A stretch of 64,000 nt of DNA from Pseudomonas putida (GCF_001976065.1 NZ_MNAH01000012.1:148698-212697); one strand, 5' to 3'. Numbered from the stretch's first letter, positions 44,301 to 53,153 are shown. Notes: generated by a model not told the origin, from the letters alone. Program-made: numbers and translations.

Positions 44301-45307
44301 ATGGCCCGGTTGAGCAACTGCTCGGCTTCGCCGAAACGGCTTTGTTGCTGACGCACCACGCCGAGGCCACCCAAGGCATCAGCGTCGTCGGGTTTGCTTT
44401 TCAGGCGAGCGGCGAAGGCTTGTTCGGCAGCGGATTGATCGCCTTTCTCCAGCGCTTGTAGACCACGCGCCACCAACGGATCTTGCTGCCATGCCGGTGC
44501 ACCGGCGGTGGTCGACTGCGACTTGCCTTTGTTGAGCAGGTCGCGGATTTCCTGGTCGTCGGGATGCGCTTTCAGGAATTCATCGAATAATGGCACTTGC
44601 GAGGCATTCGGCGGCCCCATCCACACCAGCGCCAGGCGCCAGCTCTCATCGGCGTCACCAGCGATATCGGTACGGGTCGACAGTTTGGCCAGGGCCCGGA
44701 TGCCTTCCGGACGGCTATCTTCATGACGCACCAGATGCTTGGCCAGGAACAGCGCGACAATCGAGTCATTTGGCGTTTCACGCAGCAAGCGCTCAAGACC
44801 TTTACGCGCCTCGGGCCAGCCGGCATCGTTGAAAGCCAGGTTGGTGTAGAACTCGCGACCGATCTTGCCTTCCGGCGTACGGCCGGCAAACAGTTGGCGG
44901 AACACTTCGGTGGCCTTGTCTCGCTGGTCGCCGTCGGCCAGGCGCCGTGCCTCATCCAGCAGGGCAATGTTCTGCGGGTCGGTCAGGGCGATGTCCTGCT
45001 CCAGTTGCGCCGCCTGCCAGGGCCGTGGCGACAATCCCTGCAAGCGCACCAGATACAGTCGCGCCTGTTCCGGTTTGTTCTGTTTGACTTCTATCAGGCC
45101 CATGCCGTACAGCGCATCGATCTGGTCAGGGTCCAGACGCAGTACCTTTTCCCAGGCTTCTGACGCTCGCGCAGCGTTATCCCGGCTCTGCCAGTATTGG
45201 CCCTGCTCCACCAGCCGCGATTGCGCATCGCTGGTTTCGGCGTGCGCAGCGTTGCCGATGAAGGCGGCGAGAATACCGATGGCTAGCGTGTGACGGCGCG
45301 ATTGCAT
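41378..45307 (-). CDS. wssE: Cellulose export outer-membrane protein WssE (BcsC)
   Basis: The 1309-residue protein has a signal peptide (cleaved near AAHAETSD), a long periplasmic run of tetratricopeptide repeats (about 30-830, e.g. DALYGMGLIEVKQNKPEQARLYL), an Ala/Pro linker and a C-terminal beta-barrel (about 960-1309) ending in YLRYMFEDMNSTMELPV. It forms the exit channel for the polymer. The ATG at 45307 has a GGGAGA ribosome site and overlaps wssD by 25 bases; a TTG 12 bases upstream is less likely. Confidence 0.95.
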   Translation of the reverse strand: MQSRRHTLAIGILAAFIGNAAHAETSDAQSRLVEQGQYWQSRDNAARASEAWEKVLRLDPDQIDALYGMGLIEVKQNKPEQARLYLVRLQGLSPRPWQAAQLEQDIALTDPQNIALLDEARRLADGDQRDKATEVFRQLFAGRTPEGKIGREFYTNLAFNDAGWPEARKGLERLLRETPNDSIVALFLAKHLVRHEDSRPEGIRALAKLSTRTDIAGDADESWRLALVWMGPPNASQVPLFDEFLKAHPDDQEIRDLLNKGKSQSTTAGAPAWQQDPLVARGLQALEKGDQSAAEQAFAARLKSKPDDADALGGLGVVRQQQSRFGEAEQLLNRAIANGGTRWKSALDSVRYWALLQQARDQARTQPAKAQASIAQAMRLNPNGVDARLALADIQAQAGQLDAAQANYRQVLSVQRGNPQAVQGLVNVLSQTGQADEALRLLDTLTPAQQAEMGGGARLRALRSTQAAKLAEQRGDNRAAQQALAQAIQDDPENVWTRFDLARLYLKAGEPKKARDLIDSYLKSHPTNIDALYTSALLSVEMEQWNAAQASISRIPAERRTADMNQLADQITLTVQIKLAASIAKRGQRQEALALLDRLQPVASRSPDGMATLAAAYVDAGDSAHAQQMMRDVIAQTPTPSADLMLQYANLLLKTGDDAQVNSILRGLQNQPMSVATRKRFDDVLYQYRIRQADILRENGDLAAAYDTLAPALASRPGDAGAVSALARMYASNGDNTKAFELYKPLLQRQPNDPQILLNAADAAVQAHDNGYAERALEQFLKLETYDPQSLTEAARIYRSMGKSSQATELLRKAVAIEQNEQKRSLTAQANSLNVAPNPFVGIPGQRNQVSRVAVDAIPAPAQAQLEAAAPVMVAGNAALPPDAYPGQAQPRMATAGTGTQALPAGRFAGAGGNPFAPQGTVNVAVDQASSAQRALDNILQERSGYVTQGVTIRSNDSESGMSKMTDVETPLEINVPSGENRYAVRVTPVSLNAGSVDSDSAARFGGGSSADGAGSQRDKGVGLSVAYARPDEGIKADVGTTPIGFKYSTAAGGVSVDRPFADNSNVRYGVSVSRRPVTDSVTSFAGTTDDRTGQSWGGVTANGGRAQLSYDDQQVGTYGYGSWHKLLGHNVESNSRTELGGGVYWYLQNAEDSKLTLGLSATGLSFENNQDFFTFGHGGYFSPQSYFALGVPVTWAQRTDRFSYQVKGSVGVQYFDQDAADFFPNDKDLQAANNQRYKGQNKTGVGYSLSGAGEYKFSPNFFLGGNLGLDNAQDYKQFTGAMYLRYMFEDMNSTMELPVSPYRSPYSN

Positions 45308-46524
45308 GACGTCTCCCAAGTCAATTTGAGCGTTCCGTCATCACGAAACTGATAGCGTTTTTCAGCCCAGCCGAGTGCGAACAGACTCAGCATGGCGTTG
45401 TAATACAGCGGTTCGACACGTTCGCCATCGGTTTTGGCCAGCGCCGCATTCAAAGCCGTTTCGGCCCGACGTTTCTGCTGCTCGGCCAGCCAGGGTTGAC
45501 CCTTGGCCTGGAAGTACGGAATCAGTGCGGCAGAGTACCCGAACGGGCCTTGGCCTTCGAGCGCACCGCTGATGACCTGGACCTTTTCCGGAGGAATGCC
45601 GGTGGAAGCCGTGCTGGTCGACATACCGTCCAGGCGCGCCAGCAGCGGTGCCGCCAAAGGATCGGTCCCCGGCGTCATACCGGCCCACAAGTAGACGCGA
45701 ATCGCGTCATAACTGCCCAGCTCGCCTTTGACCGGATCAACCACAAACAGACCGGCTTTCGGCGCGGTCGCGCGATAGCCAATCCAGTCCGCCACGTAGC
45801 CTTTCGGGCTGGAGGCACTGACCATTTTCACGGTGTTTTCGGCGATTTCCCTCCAAGGCCCGCTCGGTGCTTCCTTGGCCAGTCGGCGCAGCAGCGGCAG
45901 CGGCAAATAGCTCGGATTCAGGCGCCACAGATGATCGGGCTGAGTGAAACCCTCGGGGCCGGGCAGGACCATTTTGCCCAGGCCCGGCAGGCTCACCACC
46001 AAGTTGGCTTCGATGTTCTTGAGCAGGCGCAGGGCGTCTTCGCGGTAATCCGGACGCTGCCACAGCCGCGCCGCTTCGAGCAGCGAGTAAGCGATCCACA
46101 GGTCAGAATCGGATGCGGAGTTCGTGTCCTGCAACTGCCATTTGCCGTCCTTGCCCTGGCCCCACAACCAGCCTGGCAGACGGTTGCCGACATCGGCGCC
46201 GGCCATGTTGGCGGCGGTCCATTTCCACAAGGCATCGAAACGCTCGCGGTCATTGCCAATCAGAGCAAACAGCATGCCGTAGGACTGGCCTTCGGAGGTG
46301 CTGTGATTAGCTTCGACGCTGGACTCCAGCAGGCGCCCGTCCTTCTGCACGAAACGCGTGGCGTAGGTTTGCCAAAGCGGCCAATCGGCGTTTTTGCACG
46401 CGGCCTCGTCAGCCATGGCCGGTGCCAGACTCAAGGTCACCAGCGTGCCAGCCAGCCAAAGCACGGCCCGGCGCCAGCGGTGCTCGGGGGCAGAATTGCA
46501 TTCAGGGTTCCTGTAGATTCTCAT
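45283..46524 (-). CDS. wssD: Periplasmic endoglucanase WssD (BcsZ, GH8)
   Basis: The 413-residue protein has a signal peptide (to PAMADEAACK) and glycoside hydrolase family 8 features: the catalytic-acid motif HSTSEGQSYGMLFAL and the catalytic-base region NSASDSDLWIAYSLLEAARLW. BcsZ trims cellulose during secretion and tunes polymer length and localisation. The ATG at 46524 lies 7 bases after the wssC stop. Confidence 0.94.
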   Translation of the reverse strand: MRIYRNPECNSAPEHRWRRAVLWLAGTLVTLSLAPAMADEAACKNADWPLWQTYATRFVQKDGRLLESSVEANHSTSEGQSYGMLFALIGNDRERFDALWKWTAANMAGADVGNRLPGWLWGQGKDGKWQLQDTNSASDSDLWIAYSLLEAARLWQRPDYREDALRLLKNIEANLVVSLPGLGKMVLPGPEGFTQPDHLWRLNPSYLPLPLLRRLAKEAPSGPWREIAENTVKMVSASSPKGYVADWIGYRATAPKAGLFVVDPVKGELGSYDAIRVYLWAGMTPGTDPLAAPLLARLDGMSTSTASTGIPPEKVQVISGALEGQGPFGYSAALIPYFQAKGQPWLAEQQKRRAETALNAALAKTDGERVEPLYYNAMLSLFALGWAEKRYQFRDDGTLKLTWETSCNRAVTR

Positions 46525-46531
46525 GGTGTTC

Positions 46532-48805
46532 TCAGTCGCCCAACCGCTGCTTGGCACGCGAACGCAGTGCCAAATAGGCCACACAGCTGAGCAGCACCAC
46601 ACCAAGACCGGTCAGCAGCAGCGTCAAACCGACGTGACGCGAAAGCATCCATTCCAGGCGTTTGAACGGGCCCAGTTCGCCGACGTAATACTGCTCATCA
46701 GCCACCAGAGGCTCGATGGTCTTGCCGCGCACCACCACCAGGCTGCCTTGGATCGACTGGGTGTAATCCTCGCCGCCGATCAGGGCATTGGTCGCCTCGG
46801 CCAGGCCTTGCGGTTGGCCGCTGGCAATTACAACGACGCTGCGACCGCTTTTGAGCGGCGATTCGAAACCGGTCAGGTAAGTGCTGCGCGCACCGCCGGA
46901 AAAAGCCATGGCCAATCGTACCTTGCGTTGGTTCGCCTCCGGGTCGGGACTGAACCAGTCGCGAACGCGCATCGGCAAGTCAGACAGGTGAAAAATCTGT
47001 TGGTCGCCGCTATCGGTCGCCGGCAGGTGATCGGCCCACTGGGTCAGCAAAGGCTGGTTGTTGCCGGAAGCAAACACCAGCAAGTCTTTATCCGCCACCG
47101 CCTGAACCTGCGCCGCTTGCACCACCCGCACGCCAGTCGCCGGATAACCGGTGGACTGGCCGAAGCGGCCTAGCACGGTCAGGTAGGCATCCAGCTCGGC
47201 AGCGCCGGCGTTGTCCGGCAGGATCACGGCGGTCTGCGACAGGTCAGCCATACGAGTGAACGGGAAGCCTGCGTCCTTGAACACGCCTAGGTTCGGCATG
47301 GCCATGAAGTGATCGTAGCCGCTCAGGTCCAGGGTCGATTCCGGATCGACGCTGCCGCGCATGTTGTCGATGATGATGTCGCCACATTCGCCCTGCTTGA
47401 TGTAGTCGAACATAAAGCGCAGTTGCAGACGCGATTGCAGGGCCACCGAGTTCAACGGCAGGCGCACACGGGTTTCGCGGTTGAGGCTGTCGTCATTGAG
47501 CTTCAGGGCTTTTAATACGCTGTTTTCAAGCTTGTCCTGGGGCAGTAGGTTCTGCGACTGGATCAAGCCATCGTTAAAGCTGACGATGAACGACGAATTG
47601 CTCGATTTCTCTTGCGGGGTGTAGCGGTATTTGACGTTCAGCGGCGCACCCTCATCACGCCAGGTGAACAGGTCCGGCGGGAAATTCAGCGGTACGGTGA
47701 TGTCGCCCGGGTTGTAGCCCGATACGTTGAATTGCTTGGCTGGCAGCAGCTCGCCGAGCTTGACCGGGCGATCGCTCGGCAGCCAGTTCGGGGCATCGTA
47801 AGGTTTGCGCGGCTGCACGGTATCGAGTCGATCGATCACCACGCTGCTGCCAGACAGCGCCTGACTGCCGAGTACGAGTGCGGTGGTCGCCGTCTTGAGT
47901 TCGGCAGCATCGCGGCCGGTGATCACCAGCAACTTGCCATTCTCGTCATTGGGATTGGTCATCATGCTCAGGGTTGGCCCCTTGGCCGCCGGCAGGCTAA
48001 GCCCGCCGATCTGCAGCGCATCGGTCCCGCTGAGCAGCACCACGGCATTGCCGTGGGTCGGGATCTGGTTAATGCGCGTAGAGAATTTCGCTCCGCGGTA
48101 ACTGGCCTGGGCTCCGAACCACGACGATAGGGCGCCGGCCGCTTCCAGGGTGGTGTCGTCGGGCGCTGCTGCGAACACGAACGGCAAGCCCAGGGTGCGC
48201 GCATCGCGGCGATCGAAGAACGGCAACGGCAAGATCGACAGATCGTTGGGCAGCGCCAGTGGCGACACTTCGATACTCAGCTCGGTGGCATTGCTGATCT
48301 TCGCCCACAGGCTGGAATGCGTCGGATCTTCGCAACTCATGGTGTAGTGACCGACGAATTGCAGACTCAAGCGGTTAAACTCGGTGATCAGCTGCGGCGG
48401 GATGGTGACTTCCTGGGTTTGCAGTTGCCCGGCGTTTTCCTTGGGCAACTGCAGGCTAGCTGCCACTTCATCATTGACGATGACGTTGATCTGCGACAGC
48501 TCGGCCAGCAACGCTGGCGAATAAGTGTATTGCAGCTTCAGCCTGGCACCAGTCACGATGGAATCAGCGCGCACATCGAAATTGACGCTGTCGGTGGACT
48601 CAACGCCGCGCAAGCTCATTGGATAATTGCGGCCCAGTTGCTTGAGCGTCACGCTGTAGCTGTTGGCGCCCGGCGCCGCATCCACTGGCACGGTCTCGGC
48701 GAATGCTGTCGCGCCGCCACCCATTGCCAGCAAGGCGCACGTCATGCGTACCAGGGCGCGGCGCGGCGCGCGCAGGCTACCGAAAGCGAAAGACTTCGAG
48801 TTCAT
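46532..48805 (-). CDS. wssC: Cellulose synthase periplasmic subunit WssC (BcsB)
   Basis: The 757-residue protein has a signal peptide (ending AFAETVP), two carbohydrate-binding-like domains, and one C-terminal membrane span (VGLTLLLTGLGVVLLSCVAYLALR in parts). It guides the polymer across the periplasm and anchors on WssB. The ATG at 48805 shares its A with the wssB stop (TGATG). The frame is open to 48973 but that part overlaps wssB. Confidence 0.95.
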   Translation of the reverse strand: MNSKSFAFGSLRAPRRALVRMTCALLAMGGGATAFAETVPVDAAPGANSYSVTLKQLGRNYPMSLRGVESTDSVNFDVRADSIVTGARLKLQYTYSPALLAELSQINVIVNDEVAASLQLPKENAGQLQTQEVTIPPQLITEFNRLSLQFVGHYTMSCEDPTHSSLWAKISNATELSIEVSPLALPNDLSILPLPFFDRRDARTLGLPFVFAAAPDDTTLEAAGALSSWFGAQASYRGAKFSTRINQIPTHGNAVVLLSGTDALQIGGLSLPAAKGPTLSMMTNPNDENGKLLVITGRDAAELKTATTALVLGSQALSGSSVVIDRLDTVQPRKPYDAPNWLPSDRPVKLGELLPAKQFNVSGYNPGDITVPLNFPPDLFTWRDEGAPLNVKYRYTPQEKSSNSSFIVSFNDGLIQSQNLLPQDKLENSVLKALKLNDDSLNRETRVRLPLNSVALQSRLQLRFMFDYIKQGECGDIIIDNMRGSVDPESTLDLSGYDHFMAMPNLGVFKDAGFPFTRMADLSQTAVILPDNAGAAELDAYLTVLGRFGQSTGYPATGVRVVQAAQVQAVADKDLLVFASGNNQPLLTQWADHLPATDSGDQQIFHLSDLPMRVRDWFSPDPEANQRKVRLAMAFSGGARSTYLTGFESPLKSGRSVVVIASGQPQGLAEATNALIGGEDYTQSIQGSLVVVRGKTIEPLVADEQYYVGELGPFKRLEWMLSRHVGLTLLLTGLGVVLLSCVAYLALRSRAKQRLGD

Positions 48806-51027
48806 CACTTGTCCAAAACATTTTCCAGGGTGGACGGGGAGACGTGGCGACGGCGGAAAAGGTTCCGCACTTCCATGACCGTTGCTTTGAAGAGTTCGTA
48901 GATGCCGCGAAGACCAATGCCGCTGACATCGCGCAAGGCGGCCAGGGGCGTATCGACTTGACCATTGCCCCAAGTCGAAGCCCAGGTGTCGGCGCGGGAG
49001 AAGGTCAGGCGTATCAGCTCGCTTTGCTGGCGCAGGGACAATTGGTCGAATTGTGCCCCTAGCAGCTCCCCGCGACTGAATACGATGACGGCAGGGAAAA
49101 CACTCAGCTGTTGCTTGCGGAACAGCGAAATCTGAACCCGTTCGCCCTTGGGAATCTCGATGCCATCAGGCAAACGGAAGCCCAGGCCCTTTTGCGAGAA
49201 GTCCTGGGTCACGCCCTCGATCACGGTGCCATCGGCACGGGTCAGACGCATCGGCAGGACCGCCGCCACTCGAGGTTCGGAACGCACCTGACGGGTTTCG
49301 CTCGCCACCGCCACCGAGGCGCTGGTGATGATGAGGTTGTAGACGGTCCACGCCAGGTTGATCATGATTGTGGTCGTGGCGCCTTCGGCCCCCTCCATCA
49401 GGCGTATCCCGCCATAGATCAGGCCAGCGGCGTTCAAGATCAACAGCACGATGTACGGCCGGGCAAGTTTCCATTCGAAGTATTTCTTGTCGATCACTCC
49501 GCCCTTGTCGGTCACGTTGAAGCCACCGAACTTAGGATTGACCAGCGCCATCAGAACCGGGCCCATGATGTACCACGCCAGCACCGTCTCGTAGACCTCG
49601 TTCCAGAATGAGTGGCGGAACCGGCCCTGGATACTGGAGTTTGTCAGGCTGGCGTGAAGAATGTGCGGCAGTACGTACGCAGTGATCATCAACGCCGAGG
49701 CGTGGAAAATCTGCGCATCGAAAAACAGGAACGCCAGCGGCGCAGTGAGGAATGCCAGGCGTGGCAGCCCGTAGAAAAAGTGCAGCATCGCGTTCAGGTA
49801 ACACAGGCGCTGGCCCATGCTCAGGCCTTTGCCGAGCAGCGGGTTGTCGGTACGGAATATCTGCGCCATGCCACGTGCCCAGCGAATCCGCTGGCTGATG
49901 TGACGCGACAGGCTCTCTGTCGCCAGGCCTGCCGCCTGGGGAATGGCCAGGTAGGCGGTGTTATAGCCGGCGCGGTTCAACTTGAGCGCGGTGTGGGCAT
50001 CTTCGGTGACGGTCTCGACGGCCACGCCGCCAATTTCCAGCAACGGTGCACGACGGATCACTGCACAGGAGCCGCAGAAGAAAGTCGCATTCCACAGGTC
50101 GTTGCCGTCCTGTACCAGACCATAGAACAACTCGCCTTCGTTCGGCACGGAACGGAAGGTGTTGAGGTTTTTCTCGAAGGGATCCGGCGAGAAAAAGAAG
50201 TGCGGCGTTTGCAGCATTGCCAGCTTCGGGTCCTTGATGAACCAGCCGACACACACCTGGAGGAAAGAACGGGTCGGTACGTGGTCGGCGTCGAAAATGG
50301 TCACGAACTCGCCGCTTGTGACCTTGAGCGCTTCGTTCAGGTTGCCGGCCTTGGCGTGGCGATTGTTGTCACGAACGATGTAATTCACGCCGATCTGTTC
50401 GCAGAACTCGCGGAAGTCTTCGCGGCGTCCGTCGTCCAGCACATGCACGCGCAGTTTGTCCTGGGGCCAGTCGATGGCCTGCGCCGCGAAAATGGTGACC
50501 TTCACGATGTCGAGGGTTTCGTTGTACGACGGGATGAACACATCGACCGACGGCCACTCGCTCGGCGGTCCGCTCATCAATACTGGTTTGCGTCGCAGCG
50601 GCCATGCGGTTTGCACATAGCCGAACACCAGCACGATCATCGCGTACAGCTCGGCCAGGACCAGGCCATAGCCAAACAGCATGTCGACCCAGCCCTCGAA
50701 CCCGAGAGTGGAGGTCAGGCGCCAATACAGGTAGCGCAGCGAAGCGGTCAGGGACAGCGCGATGAGCATCAGCACGTTCAGGCGCCCGGGAATCTTGCGC
50801 AGAACCATCGCGGCGATGAAGCAGCCGAGGGCAAAGAAGCACTGGGAATACAGGTCGAACGGCACCGTAATGATGAACAGCGCCAACAGACCGCAGAACA
50901 GCATCACGCTGACGGCCAGCGCCCGACGCAACGCTGCTGGCAGGCTGTCCAGGCGCTCGGATAGCGATTGTGCCCAACGTTGCGAACGGGATGGGGCGGT
51001 CGTATTCGGGGCGGAGGTGTTGATCAC
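48805..51027 (-). CDS. wssB: Cellulose synthase catalytic subunit WssB (BcsA)
   Basis: The 740-residue GT2 enzyme polymerises UDP-glucose in the inner membrane. It has about eight spans, the glycosyltransferase residues in VDVFIPSYNETLDI, IFDADHVPTRSF (DxD), VTEDAHTALKL (TED) and SQRIRWARG (QxxRW), and a C-terminal PilZ domain. The PilZ motifs RSEPR (RxxxR) and DFSQKG (D/NxSxxG) are intact, so c-di-GMP should activate it. It overlaps wssA by four bases. Confidence 0.97.
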   Translation of the reverse strand: MINTSAPNTTAPSRSQRWAQSLSERLDSLPAALRRALAVSVMLFCGLLALFIITVPFDLYSQCFFALGCFIAAMVLRKIPGRLNVLMLIALSLTASLRYLYWRLTSTLGFEGWVDMLFGYGLVLAELYAMIVLVFGYVQTAWPLRRKPVLMSGPPSEWPSVDVFIPSYNETLDIVKVTIFAAQAIDWPQDKLRVHVLDDGRREDFREFCEQIGVNYIVRDNNRHAKAGNLNEALKVTSGEFVTIFDADHVPTRSFLQVCVGWFIKDPKLAMLQTPHFFFSPDPFEKNLNTFRSVPNEGELFYGLVQDGNDLWNATFFCGSCAVIRRAPLLEIGGVAVETVTEDAHTALKLNRAGYNTAYLAIPQAAGLATESLSRHISQRIRWARGMAQIFRTDNPLLGKGLSMGQRLCYLNAMLHFFYGLPRLAFLTAPLAFLFFDAQIFHASALMITAYVLPHILHASLTNSSIQGRFRHSFWNEVYETVLAWYIMGPVLMALVNPKFGGFNVTDKGGVIDKKYFEWKLARPYIVLLILNAAGLIYGGIRLMEGAEGATTTIMINLAWTVYNLIITSASVAVASETRQVRSEPRVAAVLPMRLTRADGTVIEGVTQDFSQKGLGFRLPDGIEIPKGERVQISLFRKQQLSVFPAVIVFSRGELLGAQFDQLSLRQQSELIRLTFSRADTWASTWGNGQVDTPLAALRDVSGIGLRGIYELFKATVMEVRNLFRRRHVSPSTLENVLDK

Positions 51028-52181
51028 GAGGCGTATGACTCTGCGACGACCATGGCTTTCAATTGCGTCTTGAGCCCGTCAATCAGCATCAGCATGTCGC
51101 GGCTAGCCTGGGACGACTCGGCCTGCAACAGCGGGTTTTGACCATAGGCCAGGGCTTCGCCAATGGCATGATCGAGCGTCACGACACCCAGCAGCCGCGC
51201 GCCGAGGCGGCGCTTGAGTACTTCGTGCATGTCACGGCAGAACAGGCGATCACCGTCGAACTGATTGATCACGTAATTGCAGAGCGGCGCCTGGCCGCGT
51301 GCCCCGCGTTCTGCCAGCACACGCTCCATCTGATCCAGCGTGACGAAACACGCCGCATCGGCAGTCGCAACAACCAGCACCTGATCAGCCACCATCAAGG
51401 CCTGTGTCAGGTAGGACGTGCGACCCGGAGGCGTGTCGAGAATCACCACATCGTTGTCGCACAGGTCCATGCTCGCCAACTGGCCGGCCAGCCAGTAACG
51501 ATCGTTTTCCAGATAGCGCTCCAGCGTACGGCGCTCGTCTTCGGTCACCGAGCCGTAGGGCAGCAGTAACGAACCTGCAGAACCGGCTAACAGCAGCGAC
51601 CTCCAGTTCTCACCTTTGAGGCTGGCGTAGGCCATTCCCGCCACATCCGGTTCGGCACTCAAGTGGTGTTGCAGGGCGTTTTGGGGATCGAGATCGATGG
51701 CCAGTGTCTGCCCGTCCTCCAGACGCAACGCGGTGGCCAGCGCAGAGGCGAGTGTGCTTTTGCCAACGCCCCCCTTGGCCGATACCACCGCAATGACATG
51801 CGCCCTGGTCTTGGGCGGCCGACCATGGGGCAGCGCTTGGCGCAGCGCCTCTTCATTACGTGCTTGCGCTTCGGCCTGACGAGCCAGGGCGACTTCGGCC
51901 AGCAAATGGCGAAGCGGCGCAGCAGGTTGAGGAGTATCAGTGTGAACCGACGGCTCCTTGACGCCTTGGGTAGCAGAAGCCGAAGCGCTATCGTTTTGCT
52001 CAATCAATTGATCGACTTTAGCTACAGGCGCAGGCGCAGGCGCAGGCGCAGGCTCTGGCGCAGTTGGCACCAGCGTCAATGGCTTTTCCTTGTAGTCGAA
52101 ATGGCTGCCGAACTCGAGATAACTGTCCGCACTTGCCCCGAACCTGTTGAATAGGTTCGATATATCGTCTGTACGATTCAT
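51024..52181 (-). CDS. wssA: MinD/ParA-like cellulose operon protein WssA (BcsQ-type)
   Basis: The 385-residue protein has an N-terminal segment with a Pro/Ala repeat (PAPAPAPAP) and then a ParA/MinD ATPase domain: deviant Walker A VVSAKGGVGKSTLASALA (about residue 130), Walker B-like VVILDTPPG and LVVATADAACFVT. BcsQ-type proteins place the cellulose synthase at the pole. It is first in the operon and overlaps wssB by four bases. The hexanucleotide tandem repeat in the PA segment may change length without shifting the frame. Confidence 0.93.
   Translation of the reverse strand: MNRTDDISNLFNRFGASADSYLEFGSHFDYKEKPLTLVPTAPEPAPAPAPAPVAKVDQLIEQNDSASASATQGVKEPSVHTDTPQPAAPLRHLLAEVALARQAEAQARNEEALRQALPHGRPPKTRAHVIAVVSAKGGVGKSTLASALATALRLEDGQTLAIDLDPQNALQHHLSAEPDVAGMAYASLKGENWRSLLLAGSAGSLLLPYGSVTEDERRTLERYLENDRYWLAGQLASMDLCDNDVVILDTPPGRTSYLTQALMVADQVLVVATADAACFVTLDQMERVLAERGARGQAPLCNYVINQFDGDRLFCRDMHEVLKRRLGARLLGVVTLDHAIGEALAYGQNPLLQAESSQASRDMLMLIDGLKTQLKAMVVAESYAS
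52025..52053. repeat. Hexanucleotide tandem repeat in wssA
   Basis: CAGGCG is repeated four times on the plus strand, followed by a near-perfect fifth unit (CAGGC), encoding the Pro-Ala stretch of WssA. Length changes would be in steps of two residues and keep the frame. Confidence 0.85.
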
Positions 52182-52259
52182 AAAAAACTATCCGAGGCGT
52201 TGACGCATAAGGGAGCACGTAGCTCGAGGGTTCATTGAAGCAACCATCAAAATGCTATC

Positions 52260-52274
52260 GTCAAAATTTTGAAC
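52260..52274. promoter_or_regulatory. Candidate FleQ-type box 1 (GTCAAAATTTTGAAC)
   Basis: A 12-base perfect palindrome TCAAAATTTTGA with flanking G and AC resembles the FleQ site GTCAATAAATTGAC, with about 10 of 14 positions matching by eye. It lies about 80 bases upstream of wssA. Confidence 0.4.
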
Positions 52275-52320
52275 GGCGCAATTGTAATAGTTGAACGCGA
52301 TTAAAAAAACCTTTTTTATC

Positions 52321-52334
52321 GCCAGAAAATTGAC
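52321..52334. promoter_or_regulatory. Candidate FleQ-type box 2 (GCCAGAAAATTGAC)
   Basis: Eleven of 14 positions match the FleQ site GTCAATAAATTGAC by eye, including the half-site AAATTGAC. It is about 140 bases upstream of wssA and 47 bases from box 1. FleQ links c-di-GMP to exopolysaccharide operons in Pseudomonas. Confidence 0.4.
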
Positions 52335-52762
52335 GATAAAAATCATTCTTTATTTGGCGCATCCTGCGCGGTCTCGACAGCCGAACTGCAACGCAAGCAA
52401 CTAATACAGGGCCCCCTGAACGGCGGCGCGGGATTATCCAGCAAGCACTACCAGCGCGCACATGATTTGCGCCAGATGGCAGCCCGCTTGATGGACGGCG
52501 ATCTCTGCCTGTTGCCAACAAAGCAAAGCAATTCACGGACCATATGAACTATCGTTACTGGCATGTTTGATTCGCACTCAAACATATATGTTCTAAATCA
52601 ATGCCTTAGTTCTTACTTGGCGATGATCTGACGGCCATTCACCTACCTGCGACGACCGCAATTGCAATTGTGGGCGCCAGAGATGTGAGTAACGTCCTCT
52701 TCCACCGCGATGTTGACTATGCTGCTCACAGCATGACGCTGTTCACTCTTGAGGGATGCTTG

Positions 52763-53128
52763 ATGTTCTTCGTGCAACGCAATACAGACGGTCAACTGAT
52801 GCGCGTGGAAGCCGAAGCCTACGCCGAATCCACAGAAATGCTGCCGGCCGATCACCCTGACCTCCAGGCCTGGTTCGCCAATGAAGTCATGGCCACCAGC
52901 CACAAACAACTGATGCAAATCAAACAGCTCAAGCAGCTGCGCCAGAGCGACCTGGAAATGATTCGGGTACTCGATGACTTGATCGCCGTGCTGATCAGCA
53001 AAGGGGTGATCCTCGTTACGGACCTGCCAGGGCCCGCGCAGACCAAACTCATGGACCGCTTCCAGGCACGTGAGGCGCTGGGTGGGTTGAGTAGCCTGGT
53101 TGAGGATGACGAGGAAGGCTTTATCTGA
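52763..53128 (+). CDS. Small conserved Pseudomonas protein of unknown function
   Basis: From the ATG at 52763 (GAGGGA ribosome site) the product is 121 residues: an N-terminal beta-like segment (FFVQRNTDGQLMRVEAEAY), the motif LPADHPDLQAWFANEV, then a helical region (LKQLRQSDLEMIRVLDDLIAVLISKGVI) and an acidic C-terminus. I do not assign a function. It is divergent from wssA and convergent with lapD. An earlier in-frame start at 52670 would add 31 residues with no ribosome site. Confidence 0.78.
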   Translation: MFFVQRNTDGQLMRVEAEAYAESTEMLPADHPDLQAWFANEVMATSHKQLMQIKQLKQLRQSDLEMIRVLDDLIAVLISKGVILVTDLPGPAQTKLMDRFQAREALGGLSSLVEDDEEGFI

Positions 53129-53153
53129 AGGCCGGGAAATAATTACAAGATCA

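Larger units (their letters stand above)
52182..52762. promoter_or_regulatory. Long divergent intergenic region before wssA
   Basis: This 581-base gap lies between wssA and a plus-strand gene. The part nearest wssA is AT-rich (52230-52360) and carries two candidate FleQ-type boxes. The rest holds no convincing gene: open frames here lack a good ribosome site or overlap known genes. Confidence 0.6.

Noticed and set aside
52261..52536. A 91-codon minus-strand frame between wssA and the small gene
   Set aside because: It starts without a ribosome site, has repetitive codons and covers the presumed promoter with the FleQ-like boxes.
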